A stretch of DNA of 64,000 bases from Lindgomyces ingoldianus (taxonomy: Eukaryota > Ascomycota > Dothideomycetes > Pleosporales > Lindgomycetaceae), in NCBI RefSeq assembly GCF_010093535.1, contig NW_022985178.1, positions 152,505-216,504 of the forward strand, given 5' to 3'. Of the stretch, positions 24,242 to 35,000 are shown piece after piece (the stretch's first letter is position 1; the number at the start of each line of letters is the position of its first letter). The notes beneath the pieces were generated by a model. It saw only the letters and a program-made list of their open reading frames with translations, was not told the origin of the DNA and did not search any database. Made by a program: the position numbers and the translations under genes.

Positions 24242-27200
24242 AAGGCAACAACGACTCATCTTGCTTGCTTCCCTTGATGGGCAGAGCCGCTTGGTGCGGC
24301 GCCCCCTTTTCTCGTTGCAACCGCCCTTCACGATACCCAAGTTTTCGCGTTCTGTCGACACTCACTTCAAAAACCCGCGGCGGCGGGCGCTGGCGTTTGG
24401 CTGCTTTCTCATGAGTATGGCGTCTATCTGAACCAAGAGCTGATGTAGAGGGTGCTGGATGTCTAAATAGAAGCACTGGGATTGGTATGTTTCGAGCACA
24501 AGATCTGGCGCATTTGCATGGCTTGGAGGGATGCATTGAAAGCGTTTTTAGATAAGACATGTAATCCTTTTTATCGAGCAGAGAAGATTCTGTTTTCTTG
24601 TCGCTTCTCTCGCTGTCGTGTTTCTTCACGTTTCCAGCATCGTCCACTATTTCGCGAGACACCTCGTCGTGTGCGAGATCCTCCTTTCCAAAGCTCATTT
24701 CTCTCTAATTTCTGTCCTCCCCTTTCGGAGTTCGCGCTGAACCGCCCTCAAGTGTGGTCAAGCCATTTCCTGGATGGGGCATCCGCGTCATTCCTTTGCC
24801 CTGAAACGTCCGCAGTTAGTGGGAGGCCTTAATTCTTCGACAAGGCTGACAGGCATGGAAACCGTTACAGTTCCACAAGATCGCCATAGACTTTCATTTA
24901 CAGGAATGTCGAGATAAGGGCCCATCCAGCAACACTAAAAGAACTTTCTGTAATTGAATTGATGGACTGGAGCATCGTCGGTGGACTTTGTTCACAGTAG
25001 ACCTTGACTGGCCGGCAAGACATGATGTCGCTTCGTAGGGCGAAGCCCTGTTGGTGGCTGAAGCACCGAGGTCCCGCCACCCGGCTCGCAACAGGGGTAC
25101 GAAATAAGCGTACAGCACAGTCAGACCCGCGTGGTTGAGGATCGATAGAGAAAGATTATGTTAGAGTAATGGTGGCTGATCAAATACTCGAGCTTTCCAC
25201 TCTACACAGAAGAGCAAGCCGGAGAAACCCTTCCTAGAAGGCAGACGCATTAGTAGTGTCAGATTACATGGCGATGTGAGCTCTGTTTAGTCTTTCTCTT
25301 CCTTGTAGCCGAGTCAAAGACAGCTCGTGCTTCGATAAGTCCCGAGACTCCGATTCAGATTCACACTGCACGGGATTGGGGCACAAGCTCGTTCATCACA
25401 CGCCCGGCAAAAGGGAGGCTTGCAGGGTTCCCGCTCTTTTCCCACACAGCTGCCAAGCATCTCACGAGACTTCTGCTGCGTTTCGAACAGATGCTCAACC
25501 AGCCTTGTATTCCTGCATGTCAGGCTTGTTCCCGCGTAATTACATACAAATGGTTCGACATCATACGCATCCCCCACAAACCGCAATCCTTTGAAGCCCC
25601 TTCGATTGCCGAGTCCGAAGTTGAGGCTACTGTTGTCATTTTTGGATTTAAGAATGTGGATACATGTTCCTACCGGAATCCTGCCACTCCTCGCCGTTGA
25701 TGTGGCCATTCGGTAACCTGCCGTGGTTGTGTCCAGCGTCACGGTGCAGTGGCCCCCCCGCAACCATGCACGAATTGCCAGGGCATGTCCCCTTGTTTCC
25801 CCTCCCCTGCCTTCAGTTACCTGTCTGTACACTATATCGTCGAGGGGGCCAGGTGGCCACTGTCAAATCACCTTGCTAACCAATCACCATGCAGGAGAGA
25901 GCGCACGACGAACGACGGTGATGTAACTGCGCCTCGGTCATCAGGATCCATCTGATATCCAGTGACAAGGAACTTGTTACCAACGAGCTTAACTGGTAAA
26001 AGCTTCGCGCCCCGCTTCAGCCAAAATGACAGTCTAGTCCACAATTCGTCCGATTATGGAGTAGGGTCTCTAGCTCCAGTCCTCTTACGTCTAGCTTGCA
26101 TTAGCGTAGATCTTGGGGTCTCCAATGTGGTCAAATCACTGTTGCAGGGTTCACTTGTTTAAGAAAGACGCGCCAACCGACGGCATTTGTCTTGTACCTC
26201 GCCTCTTTCTTCTCCGTCCGTATGTACACACGCGAGCTGTTATGGCCCCCATCATCTCAAACCAACATCTCAACAATGCCACTTCCATGCCCACCGGGAG
26301 TCCCTTCGACGCATATGCTGCCCCAGAAACTGCAGTTCCGTGCAGTCTCCTGTTCAAGAGAAGCCGGCCGCATGGCGCAGCGGCCACACCTCTTTGACGG
26401 CAGAGCCTAGTTTTCGCGGGAAGGGATTGTGATTCAAGTAGCGAACCACTCGGTCGTTCTATTCTTACAGCGAGATGCAAAGTGACGGAGAGAGGCTATG
26501 TAGCCGGTTTCATCTCAGGTGTTGACAACTCGCTTCTTCACTTCATCGCCCTCTGATGGCGCGGTGTCCGGCAACTTCAAATTTCCCTTCTCCGACCACT
26601 ATCTCCGACCAGATGGCCAAGCATGATCCCCCGTGGGCCGCAAATTGATGAGCTTGCAGATGGGAAAACTCTCGTCCTGGCGCTCCCCTCATCACTGAGC
26701 TCTTCCAGACAACGATCATACCATGAAAAGTGTCTCACAGGGGAGGAGCAGTCCCCGAGCTGACCACCTCCGTTATCAACTTCAGACTCACCCTGACAGC
26801 ATTAGACTTGATCCATCTGCAAGATTGTTTCAATGGCTCGAATCCTCTTGTCTATGAGCCCATTACACCGGCATTCCAGCCAGCCAAACACGCAAAGCAC
26901 CACATTGAACGGCTCGAAATGGCAGTTCATCCCAAGCGCTAGCCCCATCTTCTGTGTCTAATTCCTTGCATTCTTCAGTGTCAAAATTTCCATTCCTTGT
27001 TCTACGGAGCTCGTACTTGATGCAGGTAAGCTGCATGTTCTTCTTAGGGCTGGCGATGGTAGATGCACATTTCCTAATCATCATGCAAAAACACAAGTCT
27101 GAACTTGCTCTTCACCCACCGAGTTGTAACTGCAGTGCATGCAAAGTGACATACCAACCAGCCTTTGGCGCTTGACAGGTTGTTCTGAATGGCCTCTTTA

Positions 27201-27662
27201 CGAACCCACCAACATTTGCCTAGGGTCTCGAAGCGCCTGCACTACACCACCAGAAAACGTTCCTACAAGGATTTGAAACTATTTTCTCGACACTTCTCTC
27301 ACATCGTGGAAGCAATTATCAGAGAGTGTTGTTGCACTTCCCAAAGCGTTCATGGACCATTTGGACCAATGAGAGGAAGGGATCTTTATCAACTGATAAG
27401 ATTACGTAGCTTCGGGATCTCTCACCTTTTGGACAGGGACGCGTAACACAGCTCCGAAAAGAGCTATCGTCAAAAATTGAGAGTAGGAAATGAAGAGATT
27501 TAGTTCTTTCTGTCCTCCTTTACTGCTTCGTTACGAGTTTATCTGAATCTTCCTGTATTGTGTGTAGATGTTTTGTTAACGATCTCGCCGAGCCAGCGAG
27601 CCAATTCATCAGCATCATTATCTGAGCAACTTTGAGCTGAGACGATATTCAGTAAGCTCAAG
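24242..27662. other. 3.4-kb stretch without a supported gene
   Basis: Starts with the 3' region of the C2H2 gene. ORFs at 24135-24698 (-) and 25314-25832 (-, 172 codons) are the longest, but neither has a motif, signal peptide or plausible spliced partner. The segment just before 27663 is the promoter and leader of the secreted-protein gene. Confidence 0.4.
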
Positions 27663-29537
27663 ATGCTTTCTGGAGCTTTGATTTCCTCGACTCTTCTCCT
27701 TTGCTCTGTTTCTCCAGCGCTCACAGCCGACATAGTAACCGAGCCTCAAAATGCGAATCACATCTTCAATGCGATCCACTCCTCAATGCGCCAATGGGGC
27801 TCCTCGCTCAATCACAATGGAATGTCGCTCTTCTTGGCGACAATTCCAGCGGGTGTTCAGCTCTATCATGGAACTTCAAACCCGGAACCAGTGAGGGGCA
27901 TGGAATGGCTGGCATTCGAACCTGAACACGCTTTGATATTTGCAAGACCGAGAAGACCGCCAGGAGGGCGGCCACCTAAGAAGGGAAATCCACCCAATAA
28001 TCCAGGTGCACCACCTCTTCCGCTCCCTGAAGTATGGGATAGTAGTGCAGAACATGACCCCCATGAGCTCCAGAACTGGTCGAAGGGTCATCCACCACCA
28101 CCACCTCTGGACCGTCATCACAAAGGACCACCTTCGCCTCCTCCAGGACAGCCTCATAGAGGATCGCCACCTCCCCATCCTCATGGACCACCGCCGCCGT
28201 TCCCTCCGCACGAAGGCCCTCCACCTCCTCCTGGCTCACCACCTCCTCCTGGCTCACTAACCCCCTCCTACGACCGCCAACACCCATTTCTCATCCCTAA
28301 CTCCAAACAATTCCAAGGGGAAGAACCCTCCAAACCGGGCTATCTCCACACCTACGCCTCAACGCACCCACTCCACCTCCTTTACATAGACGGGATGTCA
28401 GCCGGCAAAACCTCCAACGGCACCCTCGACACCCAAGACTACCTCCTCGTCAATCTCTCTGCTCCTGAGCGCGGTGGAATGTGGCAAGAACTCGAGCGTG
28501 CCCACGTTCTCTGCAATCTATCCGCTACTGTGTGGGACAACAAAATTGATGGGGTGTTGAGAATGGAGGGAGGGTTCGAAATTATTCTTTGTGAGTTTGG
28601 GCGGCATTTGCAAGTTAAGGGTATTATGCCTGTAGTCGAGCCTGGAAATGGAGGTGGGGGACACGGCACCGGGGAAGGCGGAATGCTAGGGGGCTGGCGG
28701 TATATCAAGGCGATTACAGATCGGTATCATGGGATTGGCGGGTCGAGGGTGAGTCTGGATTTCGAGAATTTTGTTACCGTTTTTGAGGACGAAGGGTTGG
28801 AGTTGTGGAAGAATGATGTTGTGAGTGATGTCCCCATGCCAAGACTCCAAAACGTTGGGGATGAGGATTTGGTCAGGATACGAGATCGCGTTACTGCGAT
28901 GATATTGAATAGCGAAAGAGAAGGCGAGGGCAAGGAAGTCGTCCGGGTCAACTGGCAAGAAGTCACGGATATGATTGTCCAGCGCTATAGCACGCCCCTC
29001 CACTACCTCAGCAATACAACCTCTCCCATCCGGACCTCGAAAGAAGAATACGCGACATACCTCTCGACTCTCCTCCAACCCTTCATCGACTATACATCCC
29101 GCAACACAAGCCTCGAAACTCAGCGCTGTATCTCGCAATTCCTGCACACTGTCCCTAGTAGCACCTCGCTCGCCTCCCGCGCCGTCCAATCCATCATGCG
29201 CCGCATCTGCAGCACACTCCTCACTTCCCTTGATATTACCACGCTATCCCTATCCCGCTCCCTCAGCCGCACCAGCCCACCCCCAACACATGCACTCTCG
29301 GTCATTGACTCCCTGGTCTGGTATCTCCAATGGACGACCTGGAAGCAATGTCCCTCGTGCACAGACGAGGAGATCTGCATCATCCCTATCTGGCCACTGG
29401 GCACACTCGAGGATCATCGTGAGCCCAAGTGTCTCGGGGAGAGCGATGTTATGGGAAGGTATGGGTACTGGGGGATGAGGATTGGGAGACCGCCTCCAGG
29501 GGAACATGAGGGTGGCGACGAGGCAGGAGCAACGTAG
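27663..29537 (+). CDS. secreted protein of unknown function with Pro-rich insert
   Basis: A single-exon ORF of 624 aa. Residues 1-22 are a clear signal peptide with probable cleavage after LTA. A conserved-looking block follows (about 25-95), with IPAGVQLYHGTS (His69) and then GMEWLAFEPEHALIFA. Residues ~97-205 are a long proline/glycine/histidine-rich insert. The region from 226 resembles a widespread fungal secreted family of unknown role (GYLHTYASTHPLHLLYIDG, then SAGKTSNGTLDTQDYLL). Several Cys residues and N-glycosylation sequons fit an extracellular location, and there is no C-terminal GPI-type hydrophobic tail. The LYHGTS plus WLAF..EHA pair resembles the first two motifs of the ADP-ribosyltransferase fold, but this is only a motif-level idea; no catalytic Glu can be placed with confidence. 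Confidence 0.8.
   Translation: MLSGALISSTLLLCSVSPALTADIVTEPQNANHIFNAIHSSMRQWGSSLNHNGMSLFLATIPAGVQLYHGTSNPEPVRGMEWLAFEPEHALIFARPRRPPGGRPPKKGNPPNNPGAPPLPLPEVWDSSAEHDPHELQNWSKGHPPPPPLDRHHKGPPSPPPGQPHRGSPPPHPHGPPPPFPPHEGPPPPPGSPPPPGSLTPSYDRQHPFLIPNSKQFQGEEPSKPGYLHTYASTHPLHLLYIDGMSAGKTSNGTLDTQDYLLVNLSAPERGGMWQELERAHVLCNLSATVWDNKIDGVLRMEGGFEIILCEFGRHLQVKGIMPVVEPGNGGGGHGTGEGGMLGGWRYIKAITDRYHGIGGSRVSLDFENFVTVFEDEGLELWKNDVVSDVPMPRLQNVGDEDLVRIRDRVTAMILNSEREGEGKEVVRVNWQEVTDMIVQRYSTPLHYLSNTTSPIRTSKEEYATYLSTLLQPFIDYTSRNTSLETQRCISQFLHTVPSSTSLASRAVQSIMRRICSTLLTSLDITTLSLSRSLSRTSPPPTHALSVIDSLVWYLQWTTWKQCPSCTDEEICIIPIWPLGTLEDHREPKCLGESDVMGRYGYWGMRIGRPPPGEHEGGDEAGAT
28090..28260 (+). repeat. proline-rich coding repeat
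   Basis: Degenerate CCACCT/CCTCCA-type repeats encode PPPPP, GSPPPP and HGPPPP runs within the secreted protein. Such coding repeats are prone to length change. Confidence 0.85.
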
Positions 29538-30024
29538 CTGTTCAGGGGTGGGGGATGAGAACCGTAGTATTGGGAGAGGAGGATTGGGTTGGAGTGTTTG
29601 GAGATGCCGTGGAAAGGACCAGGAGTGGGTGAGCTTCATAAGTGGGCGGCTGCAGATTGTTCACAGGTAGCGTTAGAGTGTTGTGACTGGATGACTGGCT
29701 ATTTTCTTCTGACATCTGCTTCACCGGTCATTTAAGGCCTGTGTCCTGATTTGTTTGCATTGCCGCGAAGACTTGTAGTACCAAATGTTTGGATACCAAT
29801 GGGAACATGATATTGGAGGTACGAATCCAAATGCTGCATGTAAAGGATGGATGGAATGGCAGCACCGCAGTACCAATCACTGATTCCAGGTTTCGGGAAC
29901 CGCTACCTGTCCCTCTAACCTGCATCCTAGAGGCGGGAAGGTTGACCATAATCCTGCGGCCGCTCTTCCCCGCTAGGTTCATGTTGCCCTCATCCTTGAG
30001 TTTCTCACCCGTGCCTCACCGAAG
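29538..30024. other. intergenic
   Basis: 3' region of the secreted-protein gene and promoter of the next small gene. No supported feature. Confidence 0.4.
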
Positions 30025-30730
30025 ATGCCCTGTGCTCCATCAGAGACCCAAGCTCCAGCCCACCCATCCCCCTGGTCTGACTACATGTGCTTTGCGCATG
30101 AAACAAGCCGTGCCCGTCTCTGGGCCTCGGGGACCACAGCCTTAACGCCTGTACCCTGGCATGGAAAACCACACAGAGTAAGCGATCGTACACCAAAAAT
30201 ATCTTCTGTTTGTGTGACCTTGCCTCCCTGACGGAGCGCAACTTTGGACGATGCAGGCCCAGATGAGCTTGAAACACGCGCGGATCTCACCGCCTCACCT
30301 GGGAAAGGACTTAAGACTGACACAGGATGGTCGGAAGGTCCGCTGGTGCAAGGCGGCAAGATCGTCGGACTGCGATGTCGTGAAGAGGTGGGTGCGGGGC
30401 AATGCGAGCGATGCAGTATACGAGCTGAGGAAACGATTTGCACTCTATCGGTGAGTCCCCTAGATACGAGAAGCCTCGAAGTAAGTTCGCAAGTCGTGGA
30501 GGGTTCTCGGAGACATGTTGGGTGATACGACCGTTGCGTTACTGTTCCGGGGTTTTGGAGCATGTTGATCCTTTGCCGATCTGCGAGACTTGATTGGCTA
30601 GACACCATGGGTAACATCCCCGCACATAAGGCTGATGGTGGCGAGAGTGCTAAACTTGAAACTATCGACATGCAGACAAGGCGAAGCGGTGTCGATAGGA
30701 TTTTGTGGATCGCTTCTGGAAGCTCGTTGA
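30025..30730 (+). CDS. small conserved-looking protein, 3' end apparently frameshifted
   Basis: Best model: exons 30025-30177, 30257-30450 and 30676-30730, 133 aa. Exons 1 and 2 join in phase with a GTAAGC donor and give a coherent basic protein (SDYMCFAHETSRARLWASG; PHRAQMSLKHARISPPHLG; VVKRWVRG; YELRKRFALYR). After the second intron the in-phase reading ends quickly in an unremarkable tail. One base out of phase, from 30699 to 30767, the sequence reads DFVDRFWKLVDTCTPFGERR and stops two codons later, which looks much more like a genuine conserved C-terminus. Either the real splice pattern is different or the gene carries a one-base frameshift. I recognise no domain. Tryptophan and aromatic spacing argue against chance. 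Confidence 0.5.
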
Positions 30731-31395
30731 CACATGTACTCCGTTCGGTGAACGGCGTTGGGCTTGACTGGAGGTGAAGAGGTTTGACGACATAAGGGAA
30801 CGTCAGTGGACATGGCGGTGGGTACGGTGGAGCTTTCGAGGCTGCAATTCGAGGGGAGAGAATTTGAAACGATTTCCAATGGCTATGACTGCTTGGATCT
30901 CTTTACGGAAGAGAGCGCACTATGCGTTCCGAAAAAGCCCGAGTGTGTTTAGTAATGTGCCAGGATGGCAAAGAAGGTTGAGAAAATAGGGTCTGCAGAT
31001 GATCAATACAAACATCTAAGAGTCCTATCAACTTCCAAAGCTTCATTACCGCTGTTCTTACGAGTAATGCCTTGGTCACGTGCCCGCAGTGTCAGGGTCG
31101 GTCCGCTCTTGCATCTTCTTGAACTCCAGATTGAATCTTCAGGAAAGCCTACGCCCCGAAGCTTACAACCCCCAGACCGGTGTCTTTCTGAATAACTCCG
31201 GGAAGTCTTAGAATTAAGACGAATCCTTTGAATCGTCCCAATAAGCGGCTGACACCATAGGATATATAGCCTCAGAGGAGAGTTAACGAGATAAGGGCCA
31301 CCCCACAAGTATCCACACAAAACGGTCTGTCGGGCTAAGCCGCAATACCATACGATACAGATGGCTGTTGTCGAAGAGGTAAACGCTTCATCCGC
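30731..31395. other. intergenic
   Basis: Beyond the small gene's possible true stop at 30767 I see no supported gene. ORFs are short and overlapping. Confidence 0.4.
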
Positions 31396-31677
31396 TTACG
31401 CCATAGGGTCGTTGACAAGTCTCCAGAATCCATATAGTATGCCTAAAAAGACAAGTACTACTAACGCTTGACCGACCCATTCTGGAAGTGCTCTTGTTGT
31501 CTCTTCAATGTCACTGCTGGCGGAAGAGGATGCATCTGGCTCAGGGTACGCCTGATAAGTCCCATAATTTGGGGGTGGGCCGACTAGAAGAGGAGATGAG
31601 GAGGAGTGCGTAGCATCATCGTAGGAAGGAGGAGGTTCATCTGGAGGTGGGAGATGATATATAGGCGGACGGCTCAT
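31396..31677 (-). CDS. small C-terminally anchored membrane protein with three PPxY motifs
   Basis: 93 aa from the ATG at 31677. Three PPxY motifs stand in the N-terminal half: PPIY (4-7), PPSY (16-19, followed by DDA) and PPNY (35-38). A Ser/Asp/Glu-rich linker leads to a single hydrophobic segment (about 70-87), and only a few residues follow it. This is the layout of membrane adaptors that recruit Nedd4/Rsp5-type HECT ubiquitin ligases through WW domains, such as Bsd2, Ndfip and the Tre proteins, but it is far smaller than those. The reading frame stays open upstream of the ATG, so a short upstream exon cannot be excluded. It is divergent from DOP1 with 381 bp between the starts. Confidence 0.65.
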   Translation of the reverse strand: MSRPPIYHLPPPDEPPPSYDDATHSSSSPLLVGPPPNYGTYQAYPEPDASSSASSDIEETTRALPEWVGQALVVLVFLGILYGFWRLVNDPMA

Positions 31678-32058
31678 GACTGAAGGAGGTTGGCCTTGCA
31701 AGACCTGCTGCCGTCAGTTGCATGATCATGTTTAGGGCACTGGTAAGCATACCGGGAACGATGAATTCATTAAGCCTGTGTCATTCCTGCCAAATGTTTT
31801 ATATGGACAATATTCACAATTTGGCTGGGATACAGCGAGCTGAGGGTGTAGTAGCTATGCGTAGCCTATTCACGGAAGGGGCATGTGAGTTTGCGGAGGG
31901 GAACAACATATCTCCGGGTCCCATCTTGGCGCAACAGCGAAACGTCTCTGAGGATTCACTTAGTAGGCAGAAATGTAGAGACTCTTTTCTAGCTCATCTA
32001 AGCATGTCCTGCGGCTTGCATTCAGTTGACAGACTCCTCTTCTACTGCCCGGCTCAGC
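31678..32058. promoter_or_regulatory. divergent promoter, PPxY protein (-) and DOP1 (+)
   Basis: 381 bp between two divergent ATGs. The overlapping + strand ORF at 31722-32069 has no protein-like features. Confidence 0.45.
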
Positions 32059-35000
32059 ATGTCCCTTGAACCCTCTGCGAGTTTGCAGATTTTCTCTCCA
32101 ACGGGCTCTGGGCGCTCGTCGCCTTCACCAAGAGCAACCCGCAACAACACTGAAGAGGGTATGTCCCTAATATTGGGCTCAAACTGTCATAAAATGGCTG
32201 ACATATACCTTACCTAGCGCTCTTCAAGAAAGACAAAGGTTTCCGACGATATGCTGCCGCCGTCGAACGCGCCTTGGCCCTATGGGATACCGCCCAGCAG
32301 GAATGGGCGGACTATATATCCTTCTTGGGCCGACTGTTGAAGGTCTATACTCCTCTCATCTAGAATTACAAACCACTCGCGCTCCTATTGACAGGATACC
32401 AGGCTCTACAAGCGCATCCTGCCGAATCACCCATCATTCCACATAGCGACACGGTCACGCTGCGACTAGCGCAGTGCTTGACCCCAACGCTACCTTCAGG
32501 AGTACATCAGAAAGCCCTTGAAGTCTATGCATATATTTTTTCAATAATAGGAGTATGAATATACCACCATTATTGGTCGAAGCAGCTAACGCATGCGCCA
32601 GAAAGATGCGCTTTCTCGTGATCTCAACCTTTACTTCCCCGGACTAGCATCTGTACTATCCTTTGCATCGCTGTCTGTCCGCCCATTGTTTCTCTCTCTC
32701 CTAGAGAGTTACATTCTGAGACTAGATGGAGCACCACTCCGACCAGCTCTAAAAGCTATTATTCTGTGCCTCCTCCCCGGATTGGAAGATGAGACCAGCG
32801 AGGATTTCGAGCGGATGGTATCCGCGCTTGACAGGCTCCGTGATGCTGTCAAAAGTCATCCAGAAGAAATTGTCGATGCCAAAACCGAAAGTGGATCTTC
32901 GCATTTTTGGCAATGCTTCTTCCTTGCGACAATTACGAATGCATCTAGACGACAAGGAGCCCTTGCATATCTAGTCCGCCGTCTCCCGCATTTTGGGAAG
33001 CCTCAACGCTGTGGTTCCTTTGCAACCGAGAAATCAATGCCTACAGAAGCCTTGTCGGCAGAAGCAGAAGCGGCAATATCACCAGAACCGGGTTTGCTTA
33101 TTCGCAGTTTCGAAGCAGGGTTATCTGATTCTCAATTACTAATTCAGCGCGGATTTCTGGATTTGCTCGTCAGCCATCTGCCTCTTGATTCTCCCGTATT
33201 ACAACAGCGAATAAGCAAGGATGACCTTGAGCGTTTAGTGGCTGCCGCCGCTGGTGTTGTATCGCGAAGAGATATGAGCCTCAACCGAAGGCTATGGGCA
33301 TGGTTCCTAGGCCCAGAGCCTCCGGTGGGTGCAGAGGGAACTGAATCTGTGGCATCCCCTACGCAAGACAACAAGAACATTGGGCCAGACATATCATCGC
33401 ATCATGCCGCATACTTCTCACAGCATGGGCTTCCAGCATTAACATCAAGTATCGTGAAGATGATCAATCGGACTAGCACGCTCCCTTCTGATCGTGCCAA
33501 ACCTTTCCGGCTTTGCTTGTCTCTCATGGATCGTTGGGAGGTAGGTGGTTTGATCATCCCAGAGGTCTTCCTACCAGCATTGCAAAGCATTCAATCCTAC
33601 AGCGAGGTCGCGACAAAGGAGCAATTAGACGAGGTAATGAGGAGCGCTAGCATCTTCTTCGATGGTGTAGAGAGTGGTCTGATATGGGGCAAGTTGATCG
33701 ACTTGGTGACTTCTTCGCTGCAGCCGAAATCGGCGAATCGCCACGATGGACCTCGGAAGATGAAGCTTGCCAAATTTGTACTTGCTCGCTTTAACTTAAA
33801 AGAGGAGGAGATGCTTCTTCACCATATGCCTCTAATGATACTGTCCACACTTGCTGCTCTCAATAGAGTCATTCAAGGATCACCTGGGAATAAGCCATTG
33901 GAAAAAGAAACTTCAGATCTTGCTTTCGAAATTACCGACTCCCTCGTTTCGTTTGTGCCAGACCGGGCACTAAGGGATGAACATGTCGTTGATACGGAGA
34001 GCAATGATGTTGTTACCTCGCAAGACGCACTGCGAAAGCTCAGTTCTTTCTATAACGAGTCTCATGGAAATCTCGACTTCTCCGATCCCCCCTTCTCAGC
34101 AGCAGAGCTCGGGCAGCTGATCTTGCGCGAATCAGCCTTTATGTTCTCAGCATCCATTCAATCAACACAGATTAATAGCATGTCTGAAATGTCCTCGAGG
34201 ATTCTGTCGAATCTGGTCTTCAAAGTCCATGACCTAAAGGCTTTAAGCAAGCTTGATCTACTCTCCTCCTTCCGATATGTTCTCTCGCCGAGCCAATCAA
34301 TGGATGCGATACCATTCACCAATCTCGTTGCTATTAGTTCGGTTCTCGCAGCGTTACAGACTGCAAGACCGTCGAATCCATACATAAACCCCTCCCAACT
34401 TCCGGATATTATGCATCCTCTCGTTGCCTCGTTTTGGCATAATCTCAATCCCTTCATCCCAAAGTATCACGTCGAGGCCGTACGGTGCATATTACAACTA
34501 CATGCTATCTCATCCTCCACTCGCATGGTAGAAGCCGCGATCTCTTCGATCCTTGTCCAGCAAGAATCATCGTCTGAGCATCTAGTACCAACGAATTACT
34601 CTGATGCAGGTCGGCGCTTCGCAATTCTCTGGACGCACGTTATGTACGAGCAAAGCTTACAAACAGAGAAACGAGGCAGTTCAGCGTCAAGGCGTTCCAG
34701 TGGACTTGGTGTACCACCATTACTACCCGGCAGTGGGTTTCATTCCGTCCTTACTCGGCCATTATTCATCTTGCTTGATTCGCTTGCGGACGAGGGGACA
34801 GAGCTCTCTACTTTCGTAAGAACTTGGTTACAAGACCTACCAACATTGAATAAGGTTTTCGAGGTTCTCGCTGTCCACCTACAATGTCTACGATGCGTGT
34901 CAGCCGATGACAGCTTGTCTCCAGACATAGTCTCTCAATCGAAGGTCTTTCGACAGCAGCTGTCCGATACAAAAGAGTGCCTTTACTATCTAAAGCACAT

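Noticed and set aside
24135..24698. 187-codon minus-strand ORF
   Set aside because: Antisense to the 3' end of the zinc-finger gene; composition is not protein-like and no motif is seen.
25314..25832. 172-codon minus-strand ORF
   Set aside because: Open frame of this size can arise by chance in this composition; no homology-like pattern, signal peptide or splice partner.
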